Below, one piece after another: positions 53,776-64,000 of a stretch of DNA of 64,000 nt (position 1 is the first letter of the stretch; the number at the start of each line of letters is the position of its first letter). The DNA is taken from assembly GCA_020740775.1 (NCBI GenBank), contig JAHEWK010000027.1, positions 310,001 to 374,000 on the forward strand, in the 5' to 3' direction. A program made the translations under genes and the position numbers. The DNA comes from Ilyonectria destructans (lineage: Eukaryota; Ascomycota; Sordariomycetes; Hypocreales; Nectriaceae). The notes under the pieces are model-generated. The model made no database searches. It saw only the letters and a program-made list of their open reading frames with translations, and had not been told where the DNA came from.

Positions 53776-54691
53776 ATGGCCACTTCCACGAACAGCGGCC
53801 CTCCTCCTCGACCGGCAGACCTCGTCGTCTACAACGACGGCTCGCCTGAGTTGACGTATAGGCTTCCTCACAACGGAGAACCGCATCGCGGAATCGTGGC
53901 TCTGGCTCGTAGGGGGAGCCCCGTCCTCGTCCAGCACTGCCGCACCGGAGAACTGGTCCTTGCGCGGAGGACATTTCTGAGAGAATACGAGACCCTGGCT
54001 AGAGTCTCGCATCCTCATGTGGCCCGGATCTGCTGCGTCTTTGACCTGGTGCCGCAGAGTATCCTTATCCAGGAGCCAATCATGTTGAGCTTGTTTGAAC
54101 TAGTGCCGCTGTCTGAAGTGGAACTCGCCAGCGGACTGAGCCAGGTAGGCAAGTTGACACACGACTGCCCGGCTACATGTACGGTGGCTGACTTCGGAGA
54201 CAGCTAGTGAGCGCGTTCTGGTACCTCGCAGCTGAGTGCCCCCCCTTCACCGTCGACGGCATCCGGGTCTGCCTTCAGGGCGTGGTCAAGGTGGTCTTGG
54301 ATGTCAGGTTCGAGGACGGGCCCACGCCGGTCACAACACCTTGCTACTGGGGCGAGGTGTACCGCACCACGGCATCAGGACTGAAGCCGGCCGAGCTGTC
54401 CTACCTGGGGCATGAGTTTTTCAGGGACACCGCAGAAAAAGGGATCCCTCAAGTCGAGGTACGATTCTCGTTCCTCTTCTGGTTTTCTGTCTTCCTTTGT
54501 TTTTCTAGTCCTCCCCCTCACAACTCACAGCTGATACATCACTAGCACCGGTTTCTTTCCCAGAACTCGCTTGGGCCGCCCGGGATGAGATGGGCCGCAG
54601 TGCGGACTGCTTCTCTCATTTTGACGAGACTGAGACCCTGCAATGGCCTCGAGAGGAGGAGAAGCATCTAGGTCTTCACCGTCCATCTTGA
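53776..54691 (+). CDS. Pseudokinase-like protein
   Basis: Exon 1 is 53776-54144 and exon 2 is 54204-54458. The splice joins ELASGLSQ to LVSAFWYLAAECPPF. The first exon resembles the N-lobe of a protein kinase: the hinge-like LVLARRTFLREYETLARVSH then PHVARICCVFDLVPQSILIQ, where the VAIK lysine is not evident. In the second, IRVCLQGVVKVVLDVRFEDG replaces the HRD loop and DFG segment, with no catalytic Asp visible. The likely third part, ELAWAARDEMGRSADCFSHF up to 54691, is out of phase with the GAG|GTACGA donor by one base. The 3' end is therefore uncertain or damaged. The family resembles fungal kinase-like proteins thought inactive; function unknown. Confidence 0.55.
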
Positions 54692-56377
54692 TATGGCTAT
54701 GGTGTTACCAATTGCGTGAGGGGGTTCCCGCAAGGTTTACGTCCTATCGTGAATTGACCCCAGGTGTGGTTACTGACAAGACAGGCCATCTGCATACTAG
54801 TGCTCTTCTTCTAATAATGACTGAATATTAACTGTGCACTGTTCTATCTCTTCACCTTTCTCTTGTTTCTCTGTGTGCGTATGTTTCCGTGACAAAGTAG
54901 ATCCCCCGTTGGAACGAATGACATGTCTTCCTCGCGAGTTAATTCTATGTTACCGACTGGCATTCTTGGCCTCCTTAGCCTCCTTGGCCTCATAAACAAA
55001 TGTGCTTTAGAGGCGTTCTTCTATGCCTACTGCCACATGTGTCTGTTGAAGAAACGCAATACCGGTATGCCTGAGGCGAACCCTAAGCGTTGTTATGCAG
55101 TCGACGCCTCTGAGGATTGCAAGGCATTCGGTCGCTCCTGCCAGCAGCCTTAGGATTGTGTAATGCTCAGCTGTGAGGTGGAGCGAAATACCCTTAGTCG
55201 CTACGTGAGGAGCCGTCACGGAGGTCGAACAACCCGACCGTATCGAGTTCGAACCGTACAACCGCCTCGTAGAACCTTTGTTGAGCCTGTGGCAGGCTTA
55301 TTAGATGACGTTCTATTGGCAGATTCTCTCCTCTGACCCCCCTGCTGCTTGCATTGCCGATGGGGTACTTGAGTTTCCGCTGTTGTGCGTGGTTCGTCTC
55401 CTCCCTGACTGACTGTGACTGGAGTCATCGTCGAGGCCGAGCTATCCCCACTGGTCGACGTCTTTAGACGCCACAGCCTATGCCAGTAGTGTGCAAGAAT
55501 TTGACCCAGACAGAACCAAATAACCAGGGGAATCTCCATGTCGTGCCACCGCATGATCGAAAAGACGTTAGCGGCCTGAAACTGGATGGGGAGACGACAT
55601 TTTAAGGCAGTCTGCGGCGTGATCGAGCTGCAGGCGTTTACGGCGTTGCGGAAGCTATTCATAGCAAACGTACGGGTCTCGAGTGTCAGAGGCTAGACCA
55701 GCACTTTGTAAACGCTCGCTCAGGACCTTTGTGATAAAGTGGCTCGTGTAGCCGTCACACTGGAACTATGACAATTCCCTAGTGAGGGCGTGTGCGCCGC
55801 GTTACGGCAGAGCTACGGGGCTCTCACATTGTTTCCGTGTAACTGTTCGATTGAGCTACGTAATGTCCATGGGATAGTCAGGCTCTGTGGCGGAAGCGCA
55901 CACCCTGTTATGGTGACCGTTTCGCCATAGTTAGAAGGATTGCGACCTGTTCGTTTGGACTGCTTCCTTCAGGCCGTGATCAGTTGCGGTTCGTAGCCGG
56001 AGCGGGCGGGAAACTGAGCCACCAAGACGACAGAGGCGATTGAGAAAGATCGAGCAAGCAGAAGCCACGAGAAGCCACGAAGGGTGCTTCTCAATCTCAT
56101 GGCTACATAAGCTTGCTGCATAGTCTTCATCTATCACTCCTTCGCTTCTTGCTATCCCTCTTTTTGTTTGGCAGTCTGCCATCGCCACTCCTTTCTCCTC
56201 CCTTACGCATGGTCTACAGGGAATGCCACTCCTTTTTCCTCTTTTTTTGTCCTATACATTTCTTACACATTCGTTTAGAAGTACCCTTCACGCCTACTTG
56301 TTATGCGCGGCTCTCGCGCGTCCGGATGGGGCAAACATTCCAACCCCCAGAGAAAGACGACCAAAAACATATCCAAG
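54692..56377. other. Intergenic, no convincing gene
   Basis: A minus-strand frame at 55216-55662 ends TRYGRVVRPP, a phrase common in fungal retroelement proteins, but nothing else supports a retroelement. No other gene is recognised. Confidence 0.4.
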
Positions 56378-56866
56378 ATGCTTCAACTGAGTGCTGGTTC
56401 ACTCGCAATATTCGCTCTGCCCCTCGCCACGGTAAGCGCTAACTCCGTCACGTTCTGGACCCTCGACAACAACGTGCGAACGTTGTACTTTACACCCAGT
56501 CTCGGCTCCCCTGTCACGGTCAGCAGTGACGCCAACACCACCGTCACGTTCCCATCCGAATATAGTGGAAACTTCTACGCCGTCAAGCAGGGCGCCAGTC
56601 AGGGGGTTGGCATGCTCGGCGAGGTCATGTTCAACGGCTGGATGGGTCTGACATACTTTGACGTATCCGCCATCGTCAACCCTGGGGACAGGGACAACAT
56701 AAAGCAGATGTGGCCTGCCAAGTCATTGGTTCCGGTGTCCGGATGCCAGGTGTTCCCGTGCGACAACGTCTACTACAAGGCGAACGACGTTCAGACCAAA
56801 ACCACAAAGGAAGTACATCTGGTTACGACGCTGGGCAGTGGGTCTACACACCGAAAGGGAGTTTAA
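56378..56866 (+). CDS. Secreted DNase1-like/thaumatin-fold protein
   Basis: A 162-residue frame begins at ATG 56378 (MLQLSAGSLAIFALPLATVS), which gives a good signal peptide cut near SANS; the in-frame ATG 75 bp upstream would bury it. The mature protein has VTFWTLDNNVRTLYFTPSLG, TVTFPSEYSGNFYAVKQGAS, LGEVMFNGWMGLTYFDVSAI and VNPGDRDNIKQMWP, then SGCQVFPCDNVYYK. This is the small secreted family often named DNase1 protein in ascomycetes, with a beta-sandwich like that of thaumatin-type proteins. Nuclease activity is only a historical name. It is likely extracellular. Confidence 0.88.
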   Translation: MLQLSAGSLAIFALPLATVSANSVTFWTLDNNVRTLYFTPSLGSPVTVSSDANTTVTFPSEYSGNFYAVKQGASQGVGMLGEVMFNGWMGLTYFDVSAIVNPGDRDNIKQMWPAKSLVPVSGCQVFPCDNVYYKANDVQTKTTKEVHLVTTLGSGSTHRKGV

Positions 56867-57026
56867 GCCAGGGGCTTCGCTGGACTGGGTAAGAGACAAG
56901 CTTGCGGGGTGAGACAGACGGAGAGACGGAGTGGACTGAAAGTAAATTGAGAATAAAAGAAAGTTAAGCTATATGAGGTCAAATATGTTTTGCTCATTTC
57001 TCGCCTTTCTCACGTCTCCTCTCTTC

Positions 57027-57419
57027 CTAGTATTGGAGCCCCGCAATCTTCGCTCTATGCGAGTCGCAAAATCCAATACCAATAAACTCTCCCATTTTGC
57101 GCAGCTTTTCCCCCATCGACATGTCGGGGTCCCAATTTCGTATGGGGTAAGGGTAGAGATTAGTAAACACGTTAGGCGTTCTTTGGTGATAAAACTGAGC
57201 TAGAGACTCGAGTTGATCGTTCGTGAGAAGCCAAAATTGAAGCAGAGTAGTTGGGAATGCGGGGTGGACAGTTCCATGTTCCACCTCAACTAAAGGGGCG
57301 AGCGGCGAAGCCATCTGCCGTAGCTTTTCTGCTAGTGCATGGTTTTCGTAAACTGAATGATATCTATTCATTGGAAAGTAACACCATTTAACAGAGCAAG
57401 CTGCCTGGAGAGTATTCAT
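57027..57419 (-). CDS. Conserved hypothetical protein
   Basis: A 130-residue frame from ATG 57419 (MNTLQAACSVKWCYFPMNRY). The part LLQFWLLTNDQLESLAQFYH, followed by QRTPNVFTNLYPYPIRNWDP and MSMGEKLRKMGEFIGI, reads like a genuine conserved fungal protein. I recall similar short hypothetical proteins in Sordariomycetes but no function. There is no signal peptide or membrane helix. Confidence 0.6.
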   Translation of the reverse strand: MNTLQAACSVKWCYFPMNRYHSVYENHALAEKLRQMASPLAPLVEVEHGTVHPAFPTTLLQFWLLTNDQLESLAQFYHQRTPNVFTNLYPYPIRNWDPDMSMGEKLRKMGEFIGIGFCDSHRAKIAGLQY

Positions 57420-57919
57420 ACTCCCGAGATCATTTTAAATACTCGGGCCCGTATATGCTATTATAGGCCAGTGGGGATGTCAATACCAGTTAATACAGGG
57501 ATGGTTATACAATAATTTGCTGGCAAGTTGTTGACGAAAGCTAAGGCTGTTTTGTCATGCTATATTCGTGGCTCATAAGTATAGTCAGCAGCCAAAAGTC
57601 TTGTCACTACCTGACCATCTCTATTTCTTCACTCAAATATTTTCGACACCGTGTTGCCAAAACGTCGTTTTGGCCAGGCTCAACACCAGTCACGCCAAAT
57701 TTTACCATTCTATCATCAAGTTTTAGACGGTTTAAAGCCTTACATTTGTACTTTCAATAGCGTTAAATGCGTCCTTGCTCCTCACTGAACAAACACAAGC
57801 GTAGCTCAAGACGACAGTCAATGACAGTATTCTCGAACTCGGTACCCGGCTAATTCTAAGGACATCGCTCGCTCTAGACAGCCAAAATCCTGCCGTCGAT
57901 AGACGTTACCGTGGGTGTG
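57420..57919. other. Intergenic, no gene recognised
   Basis: AT-rich spacer between a leftward gene start and the 3' end of the Rhodopsin-domain gene. Confidence 0.5.
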
Positions 57920-59122
57920 TCACTTCTTTGCAATGTTCGGCGACTGGCAGACACACTCGTGTGCATCTTCTTGGCGAATTTCGCTGCCTTGTCTTTCCCT
58001 GGTTTCTATCTCGACTTCGTTGGTCACCCAAATGACGCCGTCATTGGGGAAGAACGGCGGGTAGGAGCGTGGTAAACCTGAAATGTCCTTTGGGCAGTTT
58101 CTGTTGCGCAGTAGTCTCAGGCCTCCAACGATGAAAGGGTAGATTATGGGTAGATTGACCGTCACAATGGCCGCGAAAGCTTCTCGCACCGCCCAACGCT
58201 CGGCCTGCTCTATGCTGGTAGACGAGCCCTACACGGGATGTTAGCGAGACTCCTTCTATACTGGGAACTAAACAACAGGTATCACAGGCCAAGCAGCTGG
58301 CGCCAGGAACCTGCCACTAGGAGCTACCAGGCATGAGACACCAAGCGCACCTACCGTCAGTGTGAGCACGCATCGAAGAATACCCGCCGCCATGACGAGA
58401 GCACCACACATAGAGACCGCAGTAAGCTCCAACATCTTGAGCAGAGACAGCCGCATGTGTGGGAGTATCAGCACCATAATACATAGCAGGTAGGCGTTGG
58501 TGAGCTCGTCAAGAACTGTCGGCACCAGAAGATCGATCTTAGCTACGGCCGGTTGGCAGCTATTTCCAGGATCTGGGCTGATCTGCCAGTTTCTGCTCAG
58601 CGGCCGACAGCTCAGCATGATAGATAGGAATGCGACGATCCAAGTGATGTAGAGGAACGTGAACCCAGCGTAGATAGGCTCTCTGCTGGCCCCCAGATTC
58701 CTCGCCAACCGCGAGCAGAAAGAGCACATGGCTGCCTTTAGCGCCCAGAGCAGAGAGACGTGAACGACCCATCCTGCGAGGTAGATTTGGGAGCCGAGAA
58801 CTCGCAGCGTGTGCTCCTCGCCGTCTGCACCAAGTCGCGACCTCTCCGCATCTGACATGCCGTGATTGGCCAGGCCGCCCAGGTGAGACCTCGCTGCGTG
58901 GGCAAGAGCCATCTCGACGAGGTATAGAGGCTGCGGTCAAGATGTCAGCGCCGGGCACCGGTTTGAAGGGGAGATGCTGCTGACTACGACCAGAGCTGTG
59001 AAGTAATCGTCTAACGCAAGCTTCCTACCATAGCCGGTCTCAAGTCGCACGCAAATTCGGATGCCGAGAACACTGAGTCCGATGCTTAGCAGTATGAAGA
59101 TTTCGATGGCGAAGTTGGACAT
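57920..59122 (-). CDS. Rhodopsin-domain (Pth11/SAT5-like) membrane protein
   Basis: The model is complement(join(57920..58228, 58355..58930, 58985..59122)), 340 residues, all introns in phase 0. The protein begins MSNFAIEIFILLSIGLSVLG, the first membrane helix; an ATG at 59206 would add 28 residues. Landmarks: RKLALDDYFTALVV after helix 2, SQIYLAGWVVHVSLLWALKA, CRPLSRNWQISPDPGNSCQP for the extracellular Cys-rich loop, and the NAYLLCIMVLILPHMRLSLL helix. The last exon joins at VLTLT|GSSTSIEQAERWAVRE and runs through VTVNLPIIYPFI. The cytoplasmic tail is acidic and polar. Role as for the family: a fungal receptor-like seven-helix protein without CFEM, ligand unknown. Confidence 0.88.
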
Positions 59123-60380
59123 GCTTTCGATGGAGCTGGGTGCTGGATGCTGGGTAGCCCGGGTGTCGTTGGAAGGCGGGAGGGTCTGGGGCTTTTCATG
59201 CCGCATAGGATGACCACAATGAAGCGTACCCGGGGGGAAGGCTGCACCACAAGAGATCGTACTCAGCATCCAGGAAACCCTATGACCAGCACGTTCTAGC
59301 TAAGGAAACACCCCACGGTAGCGTCGGCATGATGGACGGACAAGTATGTACCGTACGTAGAGGCAGTGAATGCGGCTAAGGTGTGTACAAGATTGGACAT
59401 GTCGGACCATTCGCGAGCGAGACCAGAGGCGGCGTAGGCGACATCTGGAGGCGTGGCAACCTTGGATTGTGCCCAGAGCCAGAGTCGAGAGACAGGCGCC
59501 CACTCATCTGTTGTGGAAGTGTTTGTTTGAGACTTTGTCGTGCGTCTTTTCGTCATCTGTCTTTTAGTGTCGCCTACATCGCCACCCGGTAACCCCGCCT
59601 GTTAACCTCGCTGTGATTTATCGAGGAACATATTCATCCTGAACGTCTCAGTGTCGCAACCTCTGCTAAGCTTGAAGCGGTTGGAGGTAGGCATAGTAAC
59701 TTACCTGATGGAAACCTACTAGAACATGAGTTGACTACGCAGAATACCTGAGTGATAAGACGTCGCGACGCTGAGAAAACTACCTTACGCGTGATCGTTT
59801 TGAGGGTCCGTATGCCGAAGCATGCTAGTGCAAATGAGTCATCAGTCACGTACGTACGACGCGAGGTGTTGAACGAAGACACTCTAATGGGAGTCGGGTA
59901 ATTCATCCCTAGCTCCCGGTGCGCACCGTCATGAGTTAGGAAGTATCCCTTCCTAACTCTATTACGCGGAACTAATCGATTAACCTTGATGGAAAGTCTT
60001 TTGCCATTTTCTCGTGACAAAGGGTGTAGATGCCGCACCGCAGGAAGTGCTTGTGCCATACCCCATCTCTCCTACGGCGCTCGACCGGAATAGTTACACA
60101 AGCAATAACATCGCAATCGACTCCGAGGCACCGTAAAATCCAATTCTATACAGTTCGCAGTTTTTTGAGTTATCATTGATACTTTGTGTATATAAATGCT
60201 ATCTCACTCTATTGATTGGTCTACTTTTTGAGGCGTGCATCGCTGTGGTTGGTTTGCTGTGGAATTCTTCCTCCAGTTTGAACCGACTTTGAAATCGTCA
60301 CAGGCCAGAGCCTGATAGAGGTTCCAGCACAGCCGGAACCAACCGACCAAATCGGGTCAAGGGGCCGGCGAAGCCCGGCC
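59123..60380. other. Intergenic, no gene recognised
   Basis: Only short, unconvincing frames, followed by the satellite. Confidence 0.45.
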
Positions 60381-61370
60381 CGTATGTGTATATATGAATG
60401 TATATGAATGTGTGTTATTTATACGTGTGTGTGATATGAACGTGTGTTGAACGTGTGTTATATGAACGTGTATATATGAATGTGTGTGTATATGTACGTG
60501 TGTGAACGTATATGAACGTGTGTGTTGAACGTGTGTGAACGTGTGTGTTGAACGTGTGAACGTGTGTGAATGAACGTGTTATACGTGTGTTCTATGAACG
60601 TGTGTGTTGAATGTGTGTTGAACACGTTCATACACGACACATACGTTCAACACACGACACACACGTAAACACACACGACACACCCGTTCACATACGTTCA
60701 TATAAACACGTTCACACACACGTACACACGTATAAACACACACGTTCATAACACACACGTTCATATAACTTCAACACACACGTACACGTTCAACACACAC
60801 GTTCATATACACGTTCATATACACACATTCAACACACATAACACACGTTCAACACACACGTTCAACACACATAACACACACGTTCAACACATATAACACA
60901 CACGTAACACACACGTTCATATATACACACACGTAACACACGTTCATACACGTTCAACACACGTTCAACACACACGTTCATATAACCTCAAAACACACGT
61001 TCAGCACACACGTACACACACGTTCAACACACATTCAACACACGTACACACACGTTCAACACGACACACACGACACACACGTTCATAAACGTCCATATAC
61101 ACACACGTATACACACGTTCATACACGTTCATACACGTCCAACACACACGTTCAACACACACATACACACACGTACATAGAAATAACACACACGTTCAAT
61201 ACACGTTCAACACACGTACACACACGTTCAACACACACACGTACATATAACCTCAACACACGTTCATATAAATAACACACACGTTCACACACGTTCATAA
61301 CACACGTTCATAAACACACGACACACACGACACACACGTACACACACGTTCATAACACACACGTACACAC
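60381..61370. repeat. ACACACGTTCA satellite with strand switch
   Basis: About 1 kb of irregular repeats built from ACACACGTTCA and its variants. Up to about 60624 the plus strand shows the GT form (GAACGTGTGTG); from there on it shows the CA form (CACACACGTTC). The change of strand at 60621-60630 makes one large imperfect inverted arrangement. The unit length varies, so it is not a simple microsatellite. Confidence 0.85.
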
Positions 61371-61374
61371 TCGG

Positions 61375-61648
61375 AACATTCATGCGGTGCGACCAAATAC
61401 CTTAATCACGAAGCTAAGCGACACAGATTCAAAGGTCTCAAAGCTAAATTATCATGTAAGTTAGTTGAAAACGGCAACCTCATGCTGTACCGTGCAGACA
61501 CACATGTCGCAAACCAAAACAACAGAGTCGACCTCTTCGTTCCTTGCTGATGTCGCCTATTCGAACTCTATTTACGTCGCACTTCAAACGACACACACCC
61601 TCGAGACATGTCAAAAGTCTAAATTGACAAGTAGGGAACCTTTTTAGG
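61375..61648 (+). repeat. Second copy of the 18970-type dispersed repeat
   Basis: This stretch aligns from GGAACATTCATG to AACCTTTTTAGGG with 18970-19246 over about 275 bp. Differences are mostly transitions. It follows the satellite directly. No coding frame is preserved. Confidence 0.8.
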
Positions 61649-61655
61649 GCGCTCA

Positions 61656-61765
61656 CATCCCATGATCAACCGATGGAACAAGCCAATGGCGGTTGGGCTG
61701 CGGCATAATCACGACATCTCCTTCATCGGAACCCAAAGCAAGACAATGGCGCTGACGTTTAGCAG
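61656..61765 (+). pseudogene. Possible Helitron helicase-like relic
   Basis: A short piece of the frame at 61662 reads INRWNKPMAVGLRHNHDISF, then IGTQSKTMAL, resembling the N-terminal part of the Helitron helicase-like domain (pattern N-x-W...RHNHDI-F...SKTMAL). The match stops after about 35 residues and the rest of the frame is unrelated. It is too short to be sure. Confidence 0.35.
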
Positions 61766-62232
61766 TGCAGGGCTTATGGTGGCGCCGTTGAGAAATCCGT
61801 TGGGCAGGGAGATAGTGGCTATGGCTCAGTGCATTCGATCGTGGAGCAAGGCTGGGATCTACACGCCTTCGCTGCCTTTGCTTTGCCTAAGTGATGGCGA
61901 ATGGGTTGTTGTACTTGCGTCGCCGAAGGACCGCAAGCGACTTCTGATCTGTCTAGTACCTGTTTTACACCAAATTGACTATGTTCTGCGATGTCTCTTG
62001 CCATGTCACGATTTCCTCTGACCTTGTCTACCTTCGCTGGGATTAGTCATCTGTTCGATCGAATTCGAATCGAATGAAAGGTGCTTGATTCGGTATCGAA
62101 TCTATGGGAGGCGTGCCAGATTCGAATCGAATCATATATGGCTACGCCGGAATCGAATGCCAAGCCATCGAATCGAATGGCAAGGCCGGGCATTCGATTC
62201 GATAGATTCGATAGATGTCCGACCCTGCACGG

Positions 62233-62442
62233 TGACACACACGTTCATATAAATAACACACACGTTCATATAACACACACGTTCATATAACACACACGTT
62301 CATATAACACACACGTTCATATAAATAACACACACGTTCATATAACACACACGTTCATATAACACACACGTTCATATAACACACACGTTCATATAACACA
62401 CACGTTCATATAACACACACGTTCATATAACACACACGTTCA
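62233..62442 (+). repeat. Tandem CACACACGTTCATATAA array
   Basis: About twelve tandem copies of a 17-bp unit, a few extended by AATAA. It is the same sequence family as the satellite at 60381-61370 but much more regular. Confidence 0.92.
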
Positions 62443-62496
62443 AGTCACGAAAGTGCCACGCTAGCTTTCCGACAAAAACAACAGAACAAGTTCTAT

Positions 62497-62676
62497 TGAG
62501 TCTTGCTAATAGGACGGTATCGGATTGCTATTGGGACGGCACACGTGACTTTGTATGTGGAAGAGTGAAAAAGAGGAATTGAATTGAATAGTATGCGAAA
62601 TCCGCAGCTGTATGTAATCTAAGGTTACGTGTGCCGTCCCAATAGCAATCCGATATCGTCCCATTAGCAAGACTCA
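62497..62676. mobile_element. 180-bp MITE with 54-bp inverted repeats and 6-bp target duplication
   Basis: The ends TGAGTCTTGCTAAT are inverted over about 54 bp with three transition differences, leaving a loop of about 70 bp. TTCTAT lies immediately outside on both sides (62491-62496 and 62677-62682). No coding capacity. The autonomous parent is unknown. Confidence 0.88.
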
Positions 62677-63007
62677 TTCTATTACATGTTTATCAGATGT
62701 CAGCGACTTGTAGCCCTGACGCGGATTTCCAGCGACACCTTGGCGTTGCGAGGGTGGGGCACAAGAAGGACACATGTGTCTGTAGGCAATCGGAGAGTTA
62801 CGACAAGCAGGGTCAACAAAGGACGGGTGCAACGGGAAAGGAACCTGACAATCTAACCTCGACTTCCACGATCGACGCACGATCGACACGCGCGATGATA
62901 AGTATAGTACTGTACTACTGTACCTACGTACCCTGAACATGCGACACATGCATCGTAGCAGACCCACCGGAACATGTCGCCCCACGTGCGGTGCCGCGTG
63001 CGGTGTC

Positions 63008-63052
63008 GAGTGTCGTGTCGAGTGTCGTGTCGAGTGTCGTGTCGAGTGTCGT
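63008..63052. repeat. 12-bp tandem repeat
   Basis: GAGTGTCGTGTC is repeated three times exactly plus nine further bases. Confidence 0.9.
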
Positions 63053-63069
63053 ATGCATACGTGTGTGCA

Positions 63070-63922
63070 TTAGTCCCGTCCGCGTTCCCGATGGTCCGAG
63101 CGGCCAAAGTGTGCGTTCAGCTGCTGCGCTTCGACTAGCTCCGACAGACGAAACGGCGACCCGCTGATCGGGTACTCTGGAGAACCCTGCTGCAGAGTGA
63201 TGGAGATGGTGGCATCGCCGCTCGTGAACTTGATCTTCTTCCTAAAGTTACCGCAGGAGGTCCAGAAGGACGCACCCGACAACGTACCAGGTACCCTGGA
63301 GCCGTTCACCCTGAAGACGGCCGACGACTGGACAAGCTTCTGCATCAGGGCGGACAGAGCCTCGTCGGGGGCTCTACACAGACAGCGGATGCAGCCCGAT
63401 CCTCTGAACTGCATACCCCGCTGGCTCGGAATGGCGTCTAGCTCAAAGTAGAACAGGCTGGCGACGATGCGTTTCGCCAATGCGCAGATGGCGCCCTGAA
63501 GCAGTCGGTCCTGGTGTACGGAGCGCTTCAGCCGCGGCACCGACCCCGCGTCGTCCAGCGGGACTGGGGGGCCCAGGACGACTGCGTCGAGGCGGATGCA
63601 CCTCTCGAAGAGCGGGGATGTCTTGGTGGACCTGTCAAAGTCGTCCATGGTCTTCTTGCCGCTTAGAAGTGACATGTATGCTTTGAACAGGCGGTAGAGG
63701 AAATGCCTCTTGAAAAAGCCGGTTCTCTTGCCTGACACGTGTTCACGGCTTGCGCTCTCCATGCTGATGCCGGTTCCGAGACTGATGAGGTACTGGGGGA
63801 GGGATTGGGCCGGGTACAAGCTACGCAATTCTGAGAGGGCCAAGTTTATGGGATTGTTCTGTATGACGCCGGCATCCTGGAGCAGGCCTACGCCGTTGAT
63901 GTGCATGGGGGCAAAGTAACTT
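63070..63922 (-). CDS. Patatin-like phospholipase, 3' exon (partial)
   Basis: The last exon of a leftward gene begins after a splice acceptor (CCCACCAG at 63930-63923) and encodes SYFAPMHINGVGLLQDAGVI, continuing QNNPINLALSEL. This is the patatin fold around the catalytic Asp (in the DAG motif, usually DGG/DGA). Next come YLISLGTGIS, the conserved SLGTG strand, and a C-terminal domain of about 200 residues ending EAQQLNAHFGRSDHRERGRD. The nucleophile Ser (GxSxG) must lie in exons beyond the right end. Fungal members are lipid acyl hydrolases. Beyond 63930 the window holds only presumed intron sequence. Confidence 0.8.
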
Positions 63923-64000
63923 CTGGTGGGTTAGCTGAGGCTCATGGGAGACGACTTGTGCTGCAAGAGAGACTGTAATGGAAGAGGGTGGTAGAGACTA

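Noticed and set aside
55240..55262. tRNA B-box-like GAGTTCGAACC
   Set aside because: No A box or cloverleaf could be drawn around it.
55216..55662. Retroelement polyprotein fragment
   Set aside because: Only a TRYGRVVRPP ending suggests it; no protease, RT or integrase motif nearby.
60381..61370. Telomere
   Set aside because: The repeat is not TTAGGG or a variant, changes strand internally and lies inside unique sequence.

Overview
The window comes from a filamentous ascomycete (Pezizomycotina, probably Sordariomycetes). Genes are small and widely spaced, with short GT-AG introns that carry CTAAC-type branch points. The protein families are typical of the group: Rhodopsin-domain Pth11-like membrane proteins, a CYP52/CYP539-type P450, a DNase1-like secreted protein, a double-psi beta-barrel effector-like protein and a GH16 glucanase. 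The transposon families are fungal as well. The species cannot be named from this sequence. Gene density is low and more than half of the DNA is repeats, transposons or featureless spacer, as in an accessory or subtelomere-like compartment.

Layout. 0-6 kb: degenerate repeats and a decayed element of the AcademH type (DUF6589 plus RecQ-like helicase) between bipartite inverted repeats at 1432-3489. 7.7-8.4 kb: a small proline-rich HTH protein. 8.9-12.4 kb: an intact, GC-rich Crypton encoding an 810-residue tyrosine recombinase; a 420-bp AT-rich element with perfect 35-bp GC-rich inverted repeats sits in its 5' end. 12.7-20.4 kb: a nuclear basic-repeat protein, a Rhodopsin-domain protein, two hypothetical or repeat-rich stretches and a secreted protein. 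21.7-24.7 kb: a broken DUF3435-like tyrosine recombinase fused to C2H2 zinc fingers. 27.2-28.2 kb: GH16 glucanase. 28.3-34.5 kb: an internally deleted Fot/pogo element directly abutting a young Hop-like Mutator element, which has 106-bp identical TIRs, an intact 834-residue transposase and an unexplained 209-residue passenger gene. 37.47-40.93 kb: a hAT element with an 8-bp target duplication, one nonsense codon, and a nested 600-bp MITE with its own 9-bp duplication. It ends 32 bp before the start codon of a cyclin gene. 44-45 kb: forkhead regulator. 47.8-49.2 kb: a polyglutamine protein with a PHD-like Cys/His cluster. 50.7-53.3 kb: amidase pseudogene and P450. 53.8-59.1 kb: pseudokinase-like gene, DNase1-like secreted protein, a small conserved hypothetical and a second Rhodopsin-domain protein. 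60.4-63 kb: a strand-switching ACACACGTTCA satellite, a 180-bp MITE and a possible Helitron relic. 63.07-63.92 kb: the 3' exon of a patatin-like phospholipase that runs off the right end.

The host genes form no obvious single pathway or cluster. The clearest story is transposon biology: at least five DNA transposon types at different stages of decay, from old relics to perfect copies. Two of them insert within tens of bases of host genes (GH16 3' end, cyclin 5' end). The best candidates for something undescribed are the MULE passenger gene with its dyad-rich TIRs and the Crypton with its iteron-flanked AT-rich block. All alignments were made by eye; no database was searched.
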